Origin: Escallonia rubra
Lineage: Eukaryota > Streptophyta > Magnoliopsida > Escalloniales > Escalloniaceae
DNA length: 64,000 nucleotides
Direction: 5' to 3'
Assembly: GCA_033065855.1 (NCBI GenBank)
Contig: JAVXUO010001817.1
Coordinates: forward strand, 62,001 to 126,000
The position numbers and the translations under genes are program-made. Positions within the stretch are counted from its first letter, which is position 1, and every line of letters starts with the position of its first letter. Positions 11,471 to 23,276 of the stretch are shown here, piece after piece. Below the pieces are notes generated by a model, which did not search any database, was not told the DNA's origin, and saw nothing but the letters and a program-made list of their open reading frames with translations.

Positions 11471-13364
11471 TTAAATTTCTTTCAACATTTCTTTTAAATA
11501 CTTTTTCTCTGGTAAGTCCTTTAGGTGTGAGTTCTCATTAACTGAGTTGATTAATTCATCATAACCTCTATCAGCAACCAAGGGATAATCACAATCAAGC
11601 ATTATATTATCAATCGGGTAGTCTGAAAACACATAATATGTGAACAAATTCAAATTCGCTAAGGTGACATAGGCATCCAAGTCTTTCAGTTCCCAAGCAT
11701 CTTTGGTAGTAGGACTTCCTTCGTTGACCTCTTCCACAGCCAACCGTCCGTACTCGATCATCCAATTCTGTGTGTCGCCCTATGTTGAAGTGATTAGGCA
11801 TACTGGGTCTATGGTCTGGTCGTCTATTTTATAGATAAGCACGGAGATAAACATATTTGTGAAACATGTTGTCATTGCTTCCGAATCCATTGAATCCATC
11901 CACTCTGAGACTTCTTGGGGTACCCGACTCTGACTGTACTTACGATCTTCATCCTCAACCCACTCAAAATCGTAGAATATCTCTCATCCTTTGATCTGCT
12001 TCCCAGTCTCAGCACTGTAAACTAGTTCTTGAAATCCATAAAAGGCCCACTCTCTCTTTCTTTGATGAAGTGCCCCGTTCATAGTAGAGATCTTTGTCGT
12101 GCTCATGCGCTTCTCACCTTCCTTATACTTCTTGGCCTGGGCGAGCTTCTGGATAGCTTCCTTCCTTTCTTTTCTGGTTGGCTTGTATCCTAAGCTGAAC
12201 TGGTCTTTATTGTTTTCCATATTTAGGAAGCTGTGAATTCCTTGACAGTTTCGGCCTAAGCCTTTTCCGGGAAAGTTAGAATTTTCTCAACATGGGGAGC
12301 ACTGTTATACTTCTGTAGGGGGCAAAAGTGACGAGGTTTTCACTCTGACAACCTTTCTCGCACTCAAGATATTAAATTGGGTGATCTATCCTAAATCCAT
12401 TGAGCATAATATCCAAAGAATCATGTGGCACTTGAACACTATCCTTCTCAACATGTTCGATCTGCGAAAATTGCAAATCTCCCATTATAGTGAAGACGGT
12501 ATCATTCAACACAAACTTGACATTTTGGTGCAGTATAGAGGGAATTGCCCCCATCGAGTATATCCAGGGTCATCCCTACAGAAGATTAAAAGTGGCTGGA
12601 ATATCCAATATCTGAAACTCAACATCAAAGCTAGCAATATCCACAGTCATTGGAAGCTTCGTCATACCAATTACCTCATTCTGGTGTTATTGTATGCTCG
12701 GACGACTTGGTTAGAGGGAGTGAATTCCGACAGGTCTATGCTGAGGGCATGAACAGTGCGTATATGACAGACATTTAGAGGAGAATAATTGTCTATAAGG
12801 ATTAGATGAAGTGGATCATTGTGGCTCAGTCCTAATTTGGGCAGTACGTACTTGGAAAATGTTAGAACATTTACGTAATTTATAGCCTCTAGGACTTGGG
12901 TTAGGTCTTTGCACTGGGTCTGAATTGGCATCTGGGCTTTGCTGAGAAGTTTGATAAGGACTTGACGGTGGGAGAATGAGTCTGATAATACTCCTTATAT
13001 GGAAATATTGGCTTGGGTCTTCTTCAACTGTACCAGGACCTCATCATCAAGAAGGTCTTGAGAGAATAGCGGGTCAGATGTGGCTGACTTGGGCAGGGTC
13101 TGGTATACTCAGCCTGATCGGGTTAGGTTGGAAATATCAGCACCCTGGTCAGAACATGAACCCATTTTCTTCATCATTTTCTTCTTCAACTGTGAATGTA
13201 TCTATGTCCATTAATTCCTCCCAAGTAATCACATCATAAAACTGAGGCAGAGAATCATAAGTAGACACTGTCTTCAAAACTGGTTGGCTTGCTGGAACAA
13301 TAAAAATGATTGGATCCATGATTGACTGGCTTTCATTTATGCAGTTAACTCTATGGGTGGGCAA
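11471..13364 (-). pseudogene. Protease and linker region of the Tat-type polyprotein
   Basis: A set of broken minus-strand frames bridges gag and RT: 13364-13149, 12931-12671 (VLPKLGLSHNDPLHLILIDN, a DUF-like protease-proximal block), 12554-12372, 12220-11984 (a lysine-rich KPTRKERKEAIQKLAQ stretch) and 11761-11471. I place protease here by position between gag zinc region and RT; a clear DTG/DSG triad was not identified. Confidence 0.55.
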
Positions 13365-13373
13365 TGGTTCTTT

Positions 13374-14590
13374 TCAGACATTTGGTCTGACGGGAGAGGA
13401 AATTTTACCTTTGTCGATAAGATCTTGTATGGCGTGTCGGAGGGTGATGCACCTTTCTGTGGGGTGGCCTTTTCCTTGATGGTAATCACAAAAGGCATTC
13501 ACATCATGTCTTTCAGGTATCACTGCAAGTGTGGGGGTAAGCAGTAGCTTGGAAATCATTTCCCTTTTTAGCAACTGTTCGAAGACCATGGAGAGCGATA
13601 CATTCAAAGGCGTGAACTTTCGTCTAGGCTCTATAGCGGGTTCCATGTCATTGTTGCAGGTGCTTGTACGATGTTAGCATTGTTGGTTGCTACTGGCTTA
13701 GGCTACACATTGGAACTCCTTCGACTAGCTCGGTATGCTTCTGGAGGTTTCAACTCATGAGAGATGGTTAACTTGTTGATGTTATCTTCTATCTGAATGA
13801 GGGACCCCATGAAAGCTTTGAATGACGTGTGGCATTGAACAAAGATATAATCGTGGTAGACTAGAAGCAGGTTAATTCTCATGATGTTCACTTGCTCCTT
13901 CTCCGTCCGGCAATTCACTATTTGGCTTGCCTTATTCCTCAACTTCATGATGAAAGCTGAAACGGACTCCCTTGGCTCATGCTTTGTGGTTTCCAAATCT
14001 CTTTGGGCAATATCTTGATTTGCATTATTCTGGTACTTTCTGACAAACTCTCTCACAACGTCTTTCCATGTGCGGAATCGGGCTTCATCCAAAGTAATAA
14101 ACCATTTGAAAATGGCTCCGGTGAGGGTACGGTGGAACAACTGAATCAATTGATTCTGATTTACCCCATGTGGGTCAATGCTAGCATAATACATCTTTAC
14201 GTGAATCTTGGGATCTGTGGTCCCATTAAACTTATCCATCTTCGGCATTTTGAACTTGAGGGATAGCCGATCCTCGGGGTTCATGGCTAAGGTACTGAGG
14301 TCTAAAGGGTCATCGGCTCTCCTCATCCTAGCAATCTAGGAATCGAGTGCGGCTAACTTATTTTTCCATTCTAGCACAACATGAGACTTTGTCTCTTCTT
14401 CCTCGGACTGATACACCCAATCAAGCTCCAGACCTTTCTTTCTATCGTCTTTCTTCCCATCTTCTTCTGGTTCATTTCTACCTCTTCTCTTGATATTGTC
14501 CAATTCCTCGGCGGTTCGAGATTGTTGCTTGGTTAGGGTAGTAAAACCATTTTGGAGATCCTTTTGAAGCTCACAGATGATACAGACCAA
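13374..14590 (-). pseudogene. Gag of the Tat-type element
   Basis: The N-terminal segment (14590-14336) is charged and coiled-coil-like. After one in-frame TAG at 14338-14336 the retrotransposon gag domain follows: MPKMDKFNGTTDPKIHVK, FHRTLTGAIFKWF, FVRKYQNNANQ and ESVSAFIMKLRNKA (14326-13703). A zinc-knuckle-like tail follows at 13646-13374 (FCDYHQGKGHPTERCITLR). The domain order is that of Ty3-gypsy capsid-nucleocapsid proteins, which package the RNA. The stop between the two segments and the break near 13700-13650 make it a pseudogene. Confidence 0.85.
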
Positions 14591-14799
14591 ATCGGAGATT
14601 TGTTGGAATTCTTAGGCCATTGGAGTTCGTGGGAGCTTTCTGGACAAGTCTCGATACCAACCACACTTAGCCTTAACTGTATAGAAAATTTGTCAAAAAA
14701 TATAATACATTCCATATATATCGAGCTGGCTGGCTCATACCCTGATGGGGGTGAAAGGGAATTTTTCTGGTCTGGAGGGTATTTCTCAAATTTTCAGAA

Positions 14800-15250
14800 A
14801 AAGGCTGACTAACCGTCAGATGATCCAGATGGGTAGCCAGCAGGTAGGAAAGTGTGGTCTGGGGAACTTTTTGGGAATTTTTTTGAAGGATAAGGTTTCT
14901 GACTAACCCTTCGGTCATCTTGACAAACAACCGACCGGTGGGTTAGAGGATTGAAGTTTATTTCTGGGAATATTCAAGAGGATAAGGTTTCCTGACTAAC
15001 CGTCCGGTCATCTTGGCAGATAATCGACCGGTTGGTCAGTGAGTTTGAGGTTTTTTTTCTGGGAACTTATCTGCAAATTTTCTGAGGATAAAGTCTTTGA
15101 CTAACCATCCGGTCATCCTGACAGATAACTGCCCGGTTGGTCAGTGATTGGGATATGAACTAGCAAGTTTTGAATTTTTCAAGCAAAAGCACATACTGAC
15201 AAACTGTCTGGTTGAGAGCACAGATAACTGGCCGATTAGTTAGAGTCTTC
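14800..15250. repeat. Leader tandem repeat, about 95-105 bp, five units with palindromes
   Basis: Units start at GACTAACC or GACAAACTG near 14807, 14901, 14994, 15099 and 15198. Each carries a left arm of GACTAACCNTCCGGTCAT type, a spacer CTTGACAGATAA, and a right arm CGACCGGTTGGTCAG, so each unit can fold as an imperfect hairpin. The repeats lie between gag and the 5' LTR, in the untranslated leader. Confidence 0.85.
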
Positions 15251-15687
15251 CCTTTTTTGTGAAATTACCAGTTTAGCTTACTGAATACTGGTGGTTTTCC
15301 TGCCAACATGCCATAGGCCAATACATGTATTCTCCCAATAAAGGGCAGAACACTGAATGGTCCAGGTGTGACTTTTTTCCCTTGTAACATCGGTGTAAAG
15401 GTCATTCCATCGGCTCGACCGGACCACATACCTCTGGCCCATAACTATGAAGTTAATAATGGGTGATCACCAGTACGTATACAAACCGTTTAATACATAA
15501 AGAGACCAGGAGGAATCTTCAGTACGAGGAACGTAAAGTTAAGAACTTGATCGATAGATCGCCTTGAGCTCAACAGGACCAAGTGCCTCGAGTGTGTCGC
15601 TCTCAAATGAGTGGGTCGGGCAGAGAGATGAAAGGCCAAAAAAATCAGGAGAAAATTTTCAAGTCTAGTCCTTTTAGTGTTTTTAGT

Positions 15688-15705
15688 CCCCAGCAGAGTC
15701 GCTAC
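15688..15705 (-). promoter_or_regulatory. Primer binding site candidate of the Tat-type element
   Basis: Immediately inside the 5' LTR, the minus strand reads TAGCGACTCTGCTGGGGA. This matches the TGGCGACTCTGCTGGGGA-type site seen after the 5' LTR of many Tat/Retand elements, with one difference. I did not assign the tRNA. Confidence 0.65.
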
Positions 15706-16985
15706 TGTGGCGCACCGCCTCGCAAAAATCTCCGAAAAAAGGATTTTCAGGAGTTGTCATCTTTTTTTATAAGGAAAAATAAAAAAAAAACAAAAAATGA
15801 CTCAAAAGTGTCCAAAAGAACAAATAGTCCATCGAAAATCGGGAGAAGGGTTTAGGGACTAAGTTACGCAACGAGAAGGTATAAGGCACATGTTGTGCCC
15901 TTTCAATCTCTACCTCGTTTTAAATGATTTTTGACTAAAAGAACATTAGCATTAAAAAAACAACAAAACTCACTCTAAACACAATTTATTATTATTTGGC
16001 TTGAACTCGATAACTGGGGTCGACTAACCTACGTATCTGATTGGACAAGTCGGAATCAAAACCATCGTAATTTAAATCCGGTCTTTTAGGAAGTAGTCTA
16101 CAACTCCAAGCTTAGACTTAGACAAAGAAAATTAAATTACTTCTATTTTTTTCTTTTTGTTTGGAAATGAAATGTGACTACGTGGAAGGATGACAATCTA
16201 TATGATTTCTACCCTATAAAAGCTGGTAAAGGTTACCTTGCGATGCAGCTTGCCTTGATGACTCGGGAATGCTCGCGTTGATCGAGGATGCAAAGAACAA
16301 AGTGACATTTTTAGAGTGATTTGGATGGCTAAGATTCTCGGAAGAGGTTGGACGTCACTTCACGAGGAAATGGCGTGCAAGCTCCCAAGACATTAAGCTT
16401 AAGAAATTGACTTAATGTCTAATCCTTAAAATGGAGGCCAAGACCATTTTTTATAGTGCTCAGAGTTGCAGAATTTGATAATGTCAATCTGCACGGCTGA
16501 AGATAAGTCAGAATAAGTGATAAAATTACAGATTGATAAAAGTCAACTAACCAACCGGTTCACCCCATTTATTAAAAATATTTTCTTTTCTGAATTTCGG
16601 GGCATTATTCGACCCTTATTTCAGTTATTATCTCTGAAATCACAAATGAGATATACTAGATTCAGGATAAGTCATTTCTTAACCATAAAATATATTGATT
16701 TAATCTTTATATCAAGGATAAATCATGGATTATTTTTCAAATCATCTAGACAAATTATATCAATTAAGATAATCTAGACCATGGAGCAGATTTAATCTAC
16801 ATAGACTGAAATAATGCAATGGACTGGATTGACAGACTGCACTGTACTGGATTAATTAAATAATATTGGACTAAAGTAATTAATTCAACTACATTACTGA
16901 GCCCAAACTCAATAATGCCTCTCAATATAAAACAAAAGCCATTATTTAATTAATAAAAAATACCTATAAAAATGGAGTGTTTACA
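15706..16985 (-). repeat. Tat-type 5' LTR (right repeat)
   Basis: Begins TGTGGCGCAC on the plus strand and ends near GTTTACA. It is collinear with 3652-4946. Its inner edge meets the primer site, which fixes it as the 5' LTR of a minus-strand element. A CAACTAACCAACCGGTT motif lies at 16545-16560. Confidence 0.8.
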
Positions 16986-18856
16986 TATGCCTCTTGTAGT
17001 TTCTTGCCAGGAATCTGAAACAATAGCAACTAGAGGTAAATAATGACAGAAGGCAAAAACTTCAAAAGTAAAGCTAGGAATATCGTCTTTGCATGCTTTA
17101 CCGCCTTGAGCCTGAACACCTACACCTCTTGATTCGGCATAAGAATCGGTGTCGTCCTGAGACCGCCATCTTACTGCAATACGTTCACTGACCACGAAGG
17201 GAAGGGAATTTTGCTAGAGTAGTCCTCGTTGCCATTTTCGTCGACGCATACTACATCATCCATCAGTAGAGAATGTGCCAACTCCATCTAAACAAAAGCA
17301 TTATATGCCCAATTGTCGTTCGTTTGGGTAAGAGTGACCCTCTCATCAGCTTATCACGCAATCTTTGGTCCAATGTCTTAGGCGTGAAATCTCCCTAGGC
17401 GGGTCATAAGGCTCCAGTCCCGAATAATGTTATTGTAGCACTTTTTCACCTAAGTAAAATTGTTGGTCCAACTAACATGTCTCACTCCTCGTCATCTTCA
17501 ATTCCTTGGCATAGTTAGCCTCAGTCTGCCACTTCGCATTCGATTCCCAAAAGAAGACATTGATGTTGGACATAATTAGGGAGAAACATATTTAAAAGCA
17601 AGTTCTATGAGTTATTGGTCATTAAGTGTAGTTGTTTGTACACTCGCGGTATAAACGGTGGCGGTAAGACTTGAGCGGTCCTCTTGCCAGTTCTACCTGC
17701 GCATGGCTCCTTGCCTTTGACCTTCCGACCCAAGGTCATAGGGCACAGGGGTAAGATCTTGTATGCCCAACATCAATGTAGATAAGTAATGGGATAGAAG
17801 TTGCAGAAGATGATGTCAAAAAGCGTGACACTGAGCCCATCGAGTGGTAAAGTGAGCACCTCATTTATTCCTTGATTTGGCCAACGTGCTCTAGCACCCT
17901 CAAACAACAAAGATGGACGGAATCATATCTGTTACTGAACAACATTCCTTGAGCATGTACATCAAGAATTCCCTGACATATTGATCTATCACAGTGTTCT
18001 CAACACCCTCTAACTCCATGTCTCATAGTGCTCTCGGGCAATGGAAAGCAAGATGGAGAGCTCCCCCCCCCCCTTTCCCATCTTAAATTTCCCTATATAT
18101 CCAAGCATTCTCTGTAAGACTCTTGGTCTTTATCTACATCACAAGTACAAGGTATCAGATGACCCCTAATCCTTAACCCACGTATATTGACAAAGTAAAC
18201 ATTTGTTGGTAACAACTAAGCCACATAAAAGGGACAACAACCATAGCAATCCTTTGGTTATTAAGACATGATTTTCTCGCCCCCACTAATTTACGAAAGA
18301 CATGATTTTCTTGCCCCAACTAATTCACAATTTTTTTTCCATAGCTGGATGTTGAGAAGACGACAATATTTCATCTTGGCTTGCCATTACTTCATTTGAT
18401 GAAGTCATGAGAGTGAACATATCTTCAATATGTTGGAACCTGAAGCATCAACAAAGAAACTAAAATCATAAGTAATAATTCTTTAACGAAGAAACATGGT
18501 TTAAGGTGCGTAAAAACTTCTTGGAGATAGTTGAAGTATCTCCCATGTGCAAACAGAAGAAAACCAATGGCAACTCTGTATTTGAGATTCAACCAAGCCT
18601 AAATTCCCTATTCATCCAAGAAAGTTTCACTTCTGTGGATTGTGTATCCATCTCCGCCCGATGAAACGCGTTTAGGAAAAGTACCATATATGTTCAAGAA
18701 TAAGTTAGCACAAAGTGCTCTCAAGAAAACCACATTTTTTATATGAGAAATTTAGTTTCATGAATGTCTAGATATTAAAAGTAGTTTAAAATTACTAAAT
18801 TCCAACAAGATGCATAACATGCATGAAGGGAGTGTTGGTGGTTGTGGCATGCATGG
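16986..18856. other. Unassigned region, possible decayed gene fragments
   Basis: About 1.9 kb without a clear gene. On the minus strand around 17200-17000 a broken frame reads IPFPSWSVNVLQ, then DGGLRTTPILMPNQEV and LKAVKHAKTIFLALLLKF, which looks protein-derived but which I do not recognise. Nothing convincing was found at 17900-18850. Confidence 0.35.
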
Positions 18857-18866
18857 TGATTGTTGT

Positions 18867-19696
18867 CGGTGGCGGAGGGAGTGGGGGGCACCAGTGGGCC
18901 GGTGCCCACCTGCTTCTCCAGAATTTTTGTCCTTTATATGGTATATTTTATCTCCAATGATAAAAGTGGCCACCTAAAAATTTAAAAAATACTTAAAGGA
19001 GATGCATTTGTAGTCATTTTACATGTTTAATGTATCTAAAAGTTTCAAGGATGGTTAAAAAATATATAATTTTAGTCATTTAAAATGCTAAACTTACACA
19101 AATAAAAGACTTAGTTTACGCATTAAGTCAACACAAAAATTATTTTTATTTTTACTCTCTATGGTTTCCAAAACCTCAATACTTTCAAAGCCTTAAAGGC
19201 ACATATGCGGACAGGAGAATACCGCCTCCTCCTCAGTTTCCTCACCGGACACCGGCCTTAACTCACGACGGCCCGCCCTCAACGGCCAACGCAACTGCCT
19301 CCATTTGCCGGTCCAACTCCGGCAGGTCACGGGCTTACGAGTCACGACACTCAAAGCCCAAACGTCACGGCCTCACGTGCTCAGGTAGGCTGTAGGGCCG
19401 ATTCATAGGCTACTGCCAACAACGTTCACAGACGGTAGTCGCCAGGTCAATTTCTCTATGACAATACTAATGGTCGCCGCAGTCCGTAAAAAAAATATCC
19501 AGTGATTGATTCTTAAATTTTCTACTTCTCGGAACCTTTCATTTTTTGTATCAATTAAGGATGTGACAATTGAGTTTTAAACTTGCAATTTACAATTAAA
19601 AATTGATAGAATTTGAAAATTTCTATTAGTGGGATTGTTAATTTCATATTGAAATTTTTAGTGCCCACCTTAAAAAAAAAATTCTGGCTCCGTCAC
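18867..19696. mobile_element. Candidate DNA element bounded by a 10-bp direct repeat
   Basis: TGATTGTTGT occurs at 18857-18866 and at 19697-19706. Between them the text starts CGGTGGCGGAG and ends CTCCGTCAC, so the ends form short imperfect inverted repeats (GTGGCGGAG against GTGACGGAG). Both ends carry a GTGCCCACC-like block followed by AGAATTTTT in opposite orientations. No ORF. The family is uncertain and the left junction is offset by about two bases. Confidence 0.5.
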
Positions 19697-19706
19697 TGAT
19701 TGTTGT

Positions 19707-19988
19707 GGCATGACGGTGATAGTGTTGGCTGTGGTGTTGAAAGGTTAGGTCTATGGTTTAATAGTTTGTACATTCTCTAAACATAGGCTTTAAATTTTAG
19801 TCTGCTCAGCAACTTTAAGAAATCACTCCTACTAGGTATACAAATTCGGTGGTTTCAATCCGATAGGTCGGGTCTTAAGCAAAACATATCAGTGAGTTGC
19901 AGCCCTTTCGGGCCAATGTAATTTATTCTAGCTCAAAAATTGAAACCCAAATTTCAGTTAGCTAGTTAAGAGCAACCACGTGAACATG
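19707..19988. other. Host sequence, start of the duplicated MATE upstream region
   Basis: No gene. From about 19830 the text aligns with about 50905 onward (for example TTAAGCAAAACAT against TTAAGTAAAACAT, and AAGAGCAACCAC in both). This is the first clear sign of the duplicated block. Confidence 0.6.
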
Positions 19989-19996
19989 CCTCGACG

Positions 19997-21421
19997 TAGA
20001 GGTGTCAAAAGGGCCGGGCGGCCCGCGGGCTGGCCCGACCCGGCCCGGTTCTGGCCCGGGCTGGCCCGGCCCCGTCCATGAACAGTAGCGGCCCTGCACA
20101 AGGGGGCTTGGGGCCTGGGCCTGGACCAGGCCTTCAGATTCTGCGAAAAAGCCCGGCCCGGCCCGGAAACGGCCCGGTTTTGGCCCGGCCCGAATCCAGC
20201 CCGGTTTTGGCCCGGGCTTGGCCCGGTTCTGGCCCTGTAGGCCTGTTTGGCATTTTCTGTTTCATTTCTCTTCTCTGTTTCCTGTTTTCTTGTTTTTTTG
20301 TTTTCTGTTGGTTCTTCTTTCTTTCCCAAAAGGGAAAGGTTTTCCCTTTTTTCTTTCATTATCTTCCACCCAATGCATCCATTATCCACATATCCCATAT
20401 TTTAACATTTAACTAACATAGTAATTGTAAGTTGTAACAAGGAGGAGGTGGCAAGACTATAAAACATGGTTTTTTTTAATTATTTTTTATAAAATTACAC
20501 AAATGTCCCTAAACTTTACGTATTTATAAAAGCACCCCAAACTTTGAGAGTCATGGTGATATTATTGAGAAACGTCTCTATAAGAATATTGTTGCTCCGC
20601 ACTTAGGATAATTAGCAATCATTTTTCAGTAGACTTTCGGACAAAGAAACGTAATCTTGGGACATATTTTGAGATCGAGATTTGTGTACTATTCGAATTA
20701 TACTTACAAGATTTTCTTTGATTGCACGATTTTGACAAATCTCATATTCACGTCTCTTACGAAAACAACAAGAATTGGCACACAAAAAGAAAACATTTTT
20801 TTGCTTCTCGCTTTTGCTCTAGTTCTTTTTTAGTATTGAGGAATGATAATGGTAAAATATAAGAGCGCATCAACAATAAAGTTTTTCGAGCCTCAACCCA
20901 TTATTAAAAGTAAAAGTAGCCTACAACAGTTTGCTCTATATAACCATCATTGTCGCTAAATGTTATTAGTGTCATTTTGCATGCATTCTTTTAACAATTG
21001 TTTTAGCATTACAATCGTTTTGCATACGTTCTTTTAAGAATTGTTTTAGCGTTATAAAATAAAAGTTACTAGACATATTTAAAAGGAAATACTCATGTAG
21101 TAACCAATTCTTTTTTCCCAATTCAAGATAAATTCATGAGGAAGTTGTATCTCTAATAAAACAACATTATGAGTAAAGAGGGATAATTATAGCCAATTAA
21201 AGAAAGAAATTACACAAAAAAAAAAAAATTTTGGGCCCGGGCCCGGCCCAAGCCCGGCCCTAAATATTGGGCCTAGGGCCAGGGCTTGGACTGGGCCTAG
21301 CATTTCTCCCAGTCGGCCCGGCCCGGATTGGCACCCCCTCGGCCCGGCCCTGGCCCGGCCCCGCTTCAAGCCCGATGGGCCCGGGCCGGGTGGCCCAAGC
21401 CCGGCCCGGTTGACACCTCTA
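19997..21421. mobile_element. Non-autonomous hAT element with GC-rich ends
   Basis: Termini are TAGAGGTGTCAAAAGGG and its near inverse (plus-strand end CCCGGTTGACACCTCTA). The insertion is flanked by a perfect 8-bp duplication CCTCGACG at 19989-19996 and 21422-21429, the hAT hallmark. Subterminal regions of about 230 bp are packed with GGCCCGG repeats; the middle is AT-rich and encodes no transposase. The corresponding site in the second MATE locus (about 51019-51034) lacks the element. The glycine/proline/arginine-rich frames over the ends are composition artefacts. Confidence 0.92.
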
Positions 21422-21429
21422 CCTCGACG

Positions 21430-23266
21430 TGAGGCTTGAGGCTTAATGCATCTGAACCTTCTTGGGTTTGTGTGGGTGACATTAATTGACACACAGGTAG
21501 TCAGCTTTGGTGCACCGTGCATGGTTGTGGCATTGTGGAGTCAAATCTTCCAACAGCTGAAGTATGACAATACATTTTGTATACGAATGACGAAGACGTA
21601 CGTTTCAGTTTTGGCCTTTTATGTGCTTGCGAACTAATGGTCTATCTCCTGAGACACGACAGAATGCTTTCGCACCTGCTTACGCGACTTGGAGGCAAGA
21701 TGACAACTGTAAAAGCCATGAGTTCTTCTGCACTCATTTGGCCAGGGCCTACCTTCCACGAAACGAGAGGCAGATGACTTAAGCTGACCAAGTAAACCAA
21801 TGAAGTTAAGCCTTGGTGCCAACAACCAACACCTAGATGAATTGATGCACCAGGCCGACGTGGAGCTGCGCCCTTAAGATCGCTCGAAAAGAAGACTTAA
21901 TCTCGGTTGATTCTAAAGTTGGCCCGAGGATACTCCTTACCGTCTAACAAAAAAAAAAAAACCAATGAAGTTAAAATGGATATATAGGAAAAATAACTTG
22001 CAGCCTTGAGAGCAAGTGAATATAAAGATATTTAATTCACTCCAGCTCGTGCTAGGTATGTGTTTTACTTTAATTTAAACCTTGTTACAATTATGTATGC
22101 TGGGAGCCCAAGCTAAAAGTAAAGGGAGATATCAATTATGATGACATTGCATATGTTTTTGGTCGCGAACGGTTTTTAGCATCATTTCATTGAATTTTAC
22201 TGAAGCGCTGAAAAACGGGATGTCGGATTGGTGCATAATTAGTATAATCGTAGTGAAATTATTTGAAAGAACAAGTGGTTGAAATTACTATATTTAAAAA
22301 ATTTTGTACTAATTCTCTGCGATAGTATAGAACAATAAAAACACGTGATGCAATCACTTAAAATCAAGTAAAAGTCACGCTTATTTGTACAATTAAACTA
22401 TCCTAAATCTAGTGAGGACTCTGCATGGATACTTTGAAATGCCAATGCTTCTTGCGCTGCTGGTGTCAATTCTTTTGATCATTTATGTTTATTTCTATAA
22501 GAAAAAAAGAAAAGAAAAGAGAGAGAGAATATAATCCGTGCTGGAGTTATTATATAAAAGGTTCTTCACATGTCAGATCAATTGTATCTTTTCAGAATCT
22601 GCAAAGCATAATGAAAATCTTATTCCACCGTGTCCTTCAGTACATATCACTTCTCATTAGACCCATCGAGGCAACGTGTACTTGTATATAATAGATTAAT
22701 AGGCCTGAACTCGTGGGAATGTTTGTCTTATTGAATGTTTGTCTGATCCTGGGCTCTTCCGAGTTGCTAAGAAACTGCTGCCTCTAGGTCTAGGACTAGG
22801 TACAGGGTTTCTTAGAAGGATGAACGTGGGCTCCAAGTAATGCAGTGAATTCAACAAAGTAGCCCCAATCCTTGACCTTAGGTTCTTAGTATATTGCATA
22901 TAACAATCCATACTTAAATCCCTATATTTGTAGTCTAAACGTTTTACCCTTTCCTACACTACGCATGTAAGCATACACAGGGATTGAGTACAACGAAAAA
23001 TCATATGTTAACCTACGGTTAGCATATTATTTCAGATCTTAGCCTCTTTTCAAGATAAATGACACCCCGTAACATTACAAAAATAAAACATATACTTTGC
23101 AACTTGGACGGATAAAAGTAACACAACAAATTCAGCGATGTGACCCTAAGCATGAGCTTAAGGACTTATTGTAATCCATATCAAAAGAATCCATATGAAA
23201 CGGCAGGAGATTGTAGTCTCTCAAGCATTATACAAAATTTCTTTGAAACGCATGTAAACACAGGCA
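21430..23266. other. Upstream region of MATE copy 1, partly shared with copy 2
   Basis: No coding gene recognised. 21430-21700 aligns with 51035-51235 (GAGGCTTAATGCATCT, TTTCAGTTTTGG, AGAATGCTTTCGCA). 22930-23266 aligns with 52365-52710 (GTCTAAACGTTTTAC, GCATGTAAGCATA, ATATTATTTCAGA). 22230-22900 has no evident counterpart in copy 2, where a Harbinger-like insertion sits instead. Confidence 0.6.
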
Positions 23267-23276
23267 TTGCATAGAA

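Larger units (their letters stand above)
3652..16985 (-). mobile_element. Ty3-gypsy element of Tat/Retand type with antisense ORF
   Basis: Two direct repeats of about 1.3 kb (3652-4946 and 15706-16985) flank an internal region whose gag-pol reads on the minus strand: gag 14590-13374, protease and linker region to about 11470, RT about 11250-10400, RNase H 10154-9879 and an integrase zinc-finger remnant at 9470-9350. A plant mobile domain reading frame lies on the plus strand at 6860-8640, between pol and the 3' LTR. Large size, an RNase H of the NNxxEYEA type and an antisense ORF near the 3' end are known of the plant Tat lineage. A TSD was not found: TTCGA precedes the left LTR and TATGC follows the right. 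The element is decayed by many stops and frameshifts. Confidence 0.85.

Noticed and set aside
19958..20398. 146-codon minus-strand frame rich in Gly-Pro-Gly-Gln-Asn-Arg-Ala
   Set aside because: It is a translation of the GGCCCGG-rich hAT end; the same artefact appears at 21187-21522.
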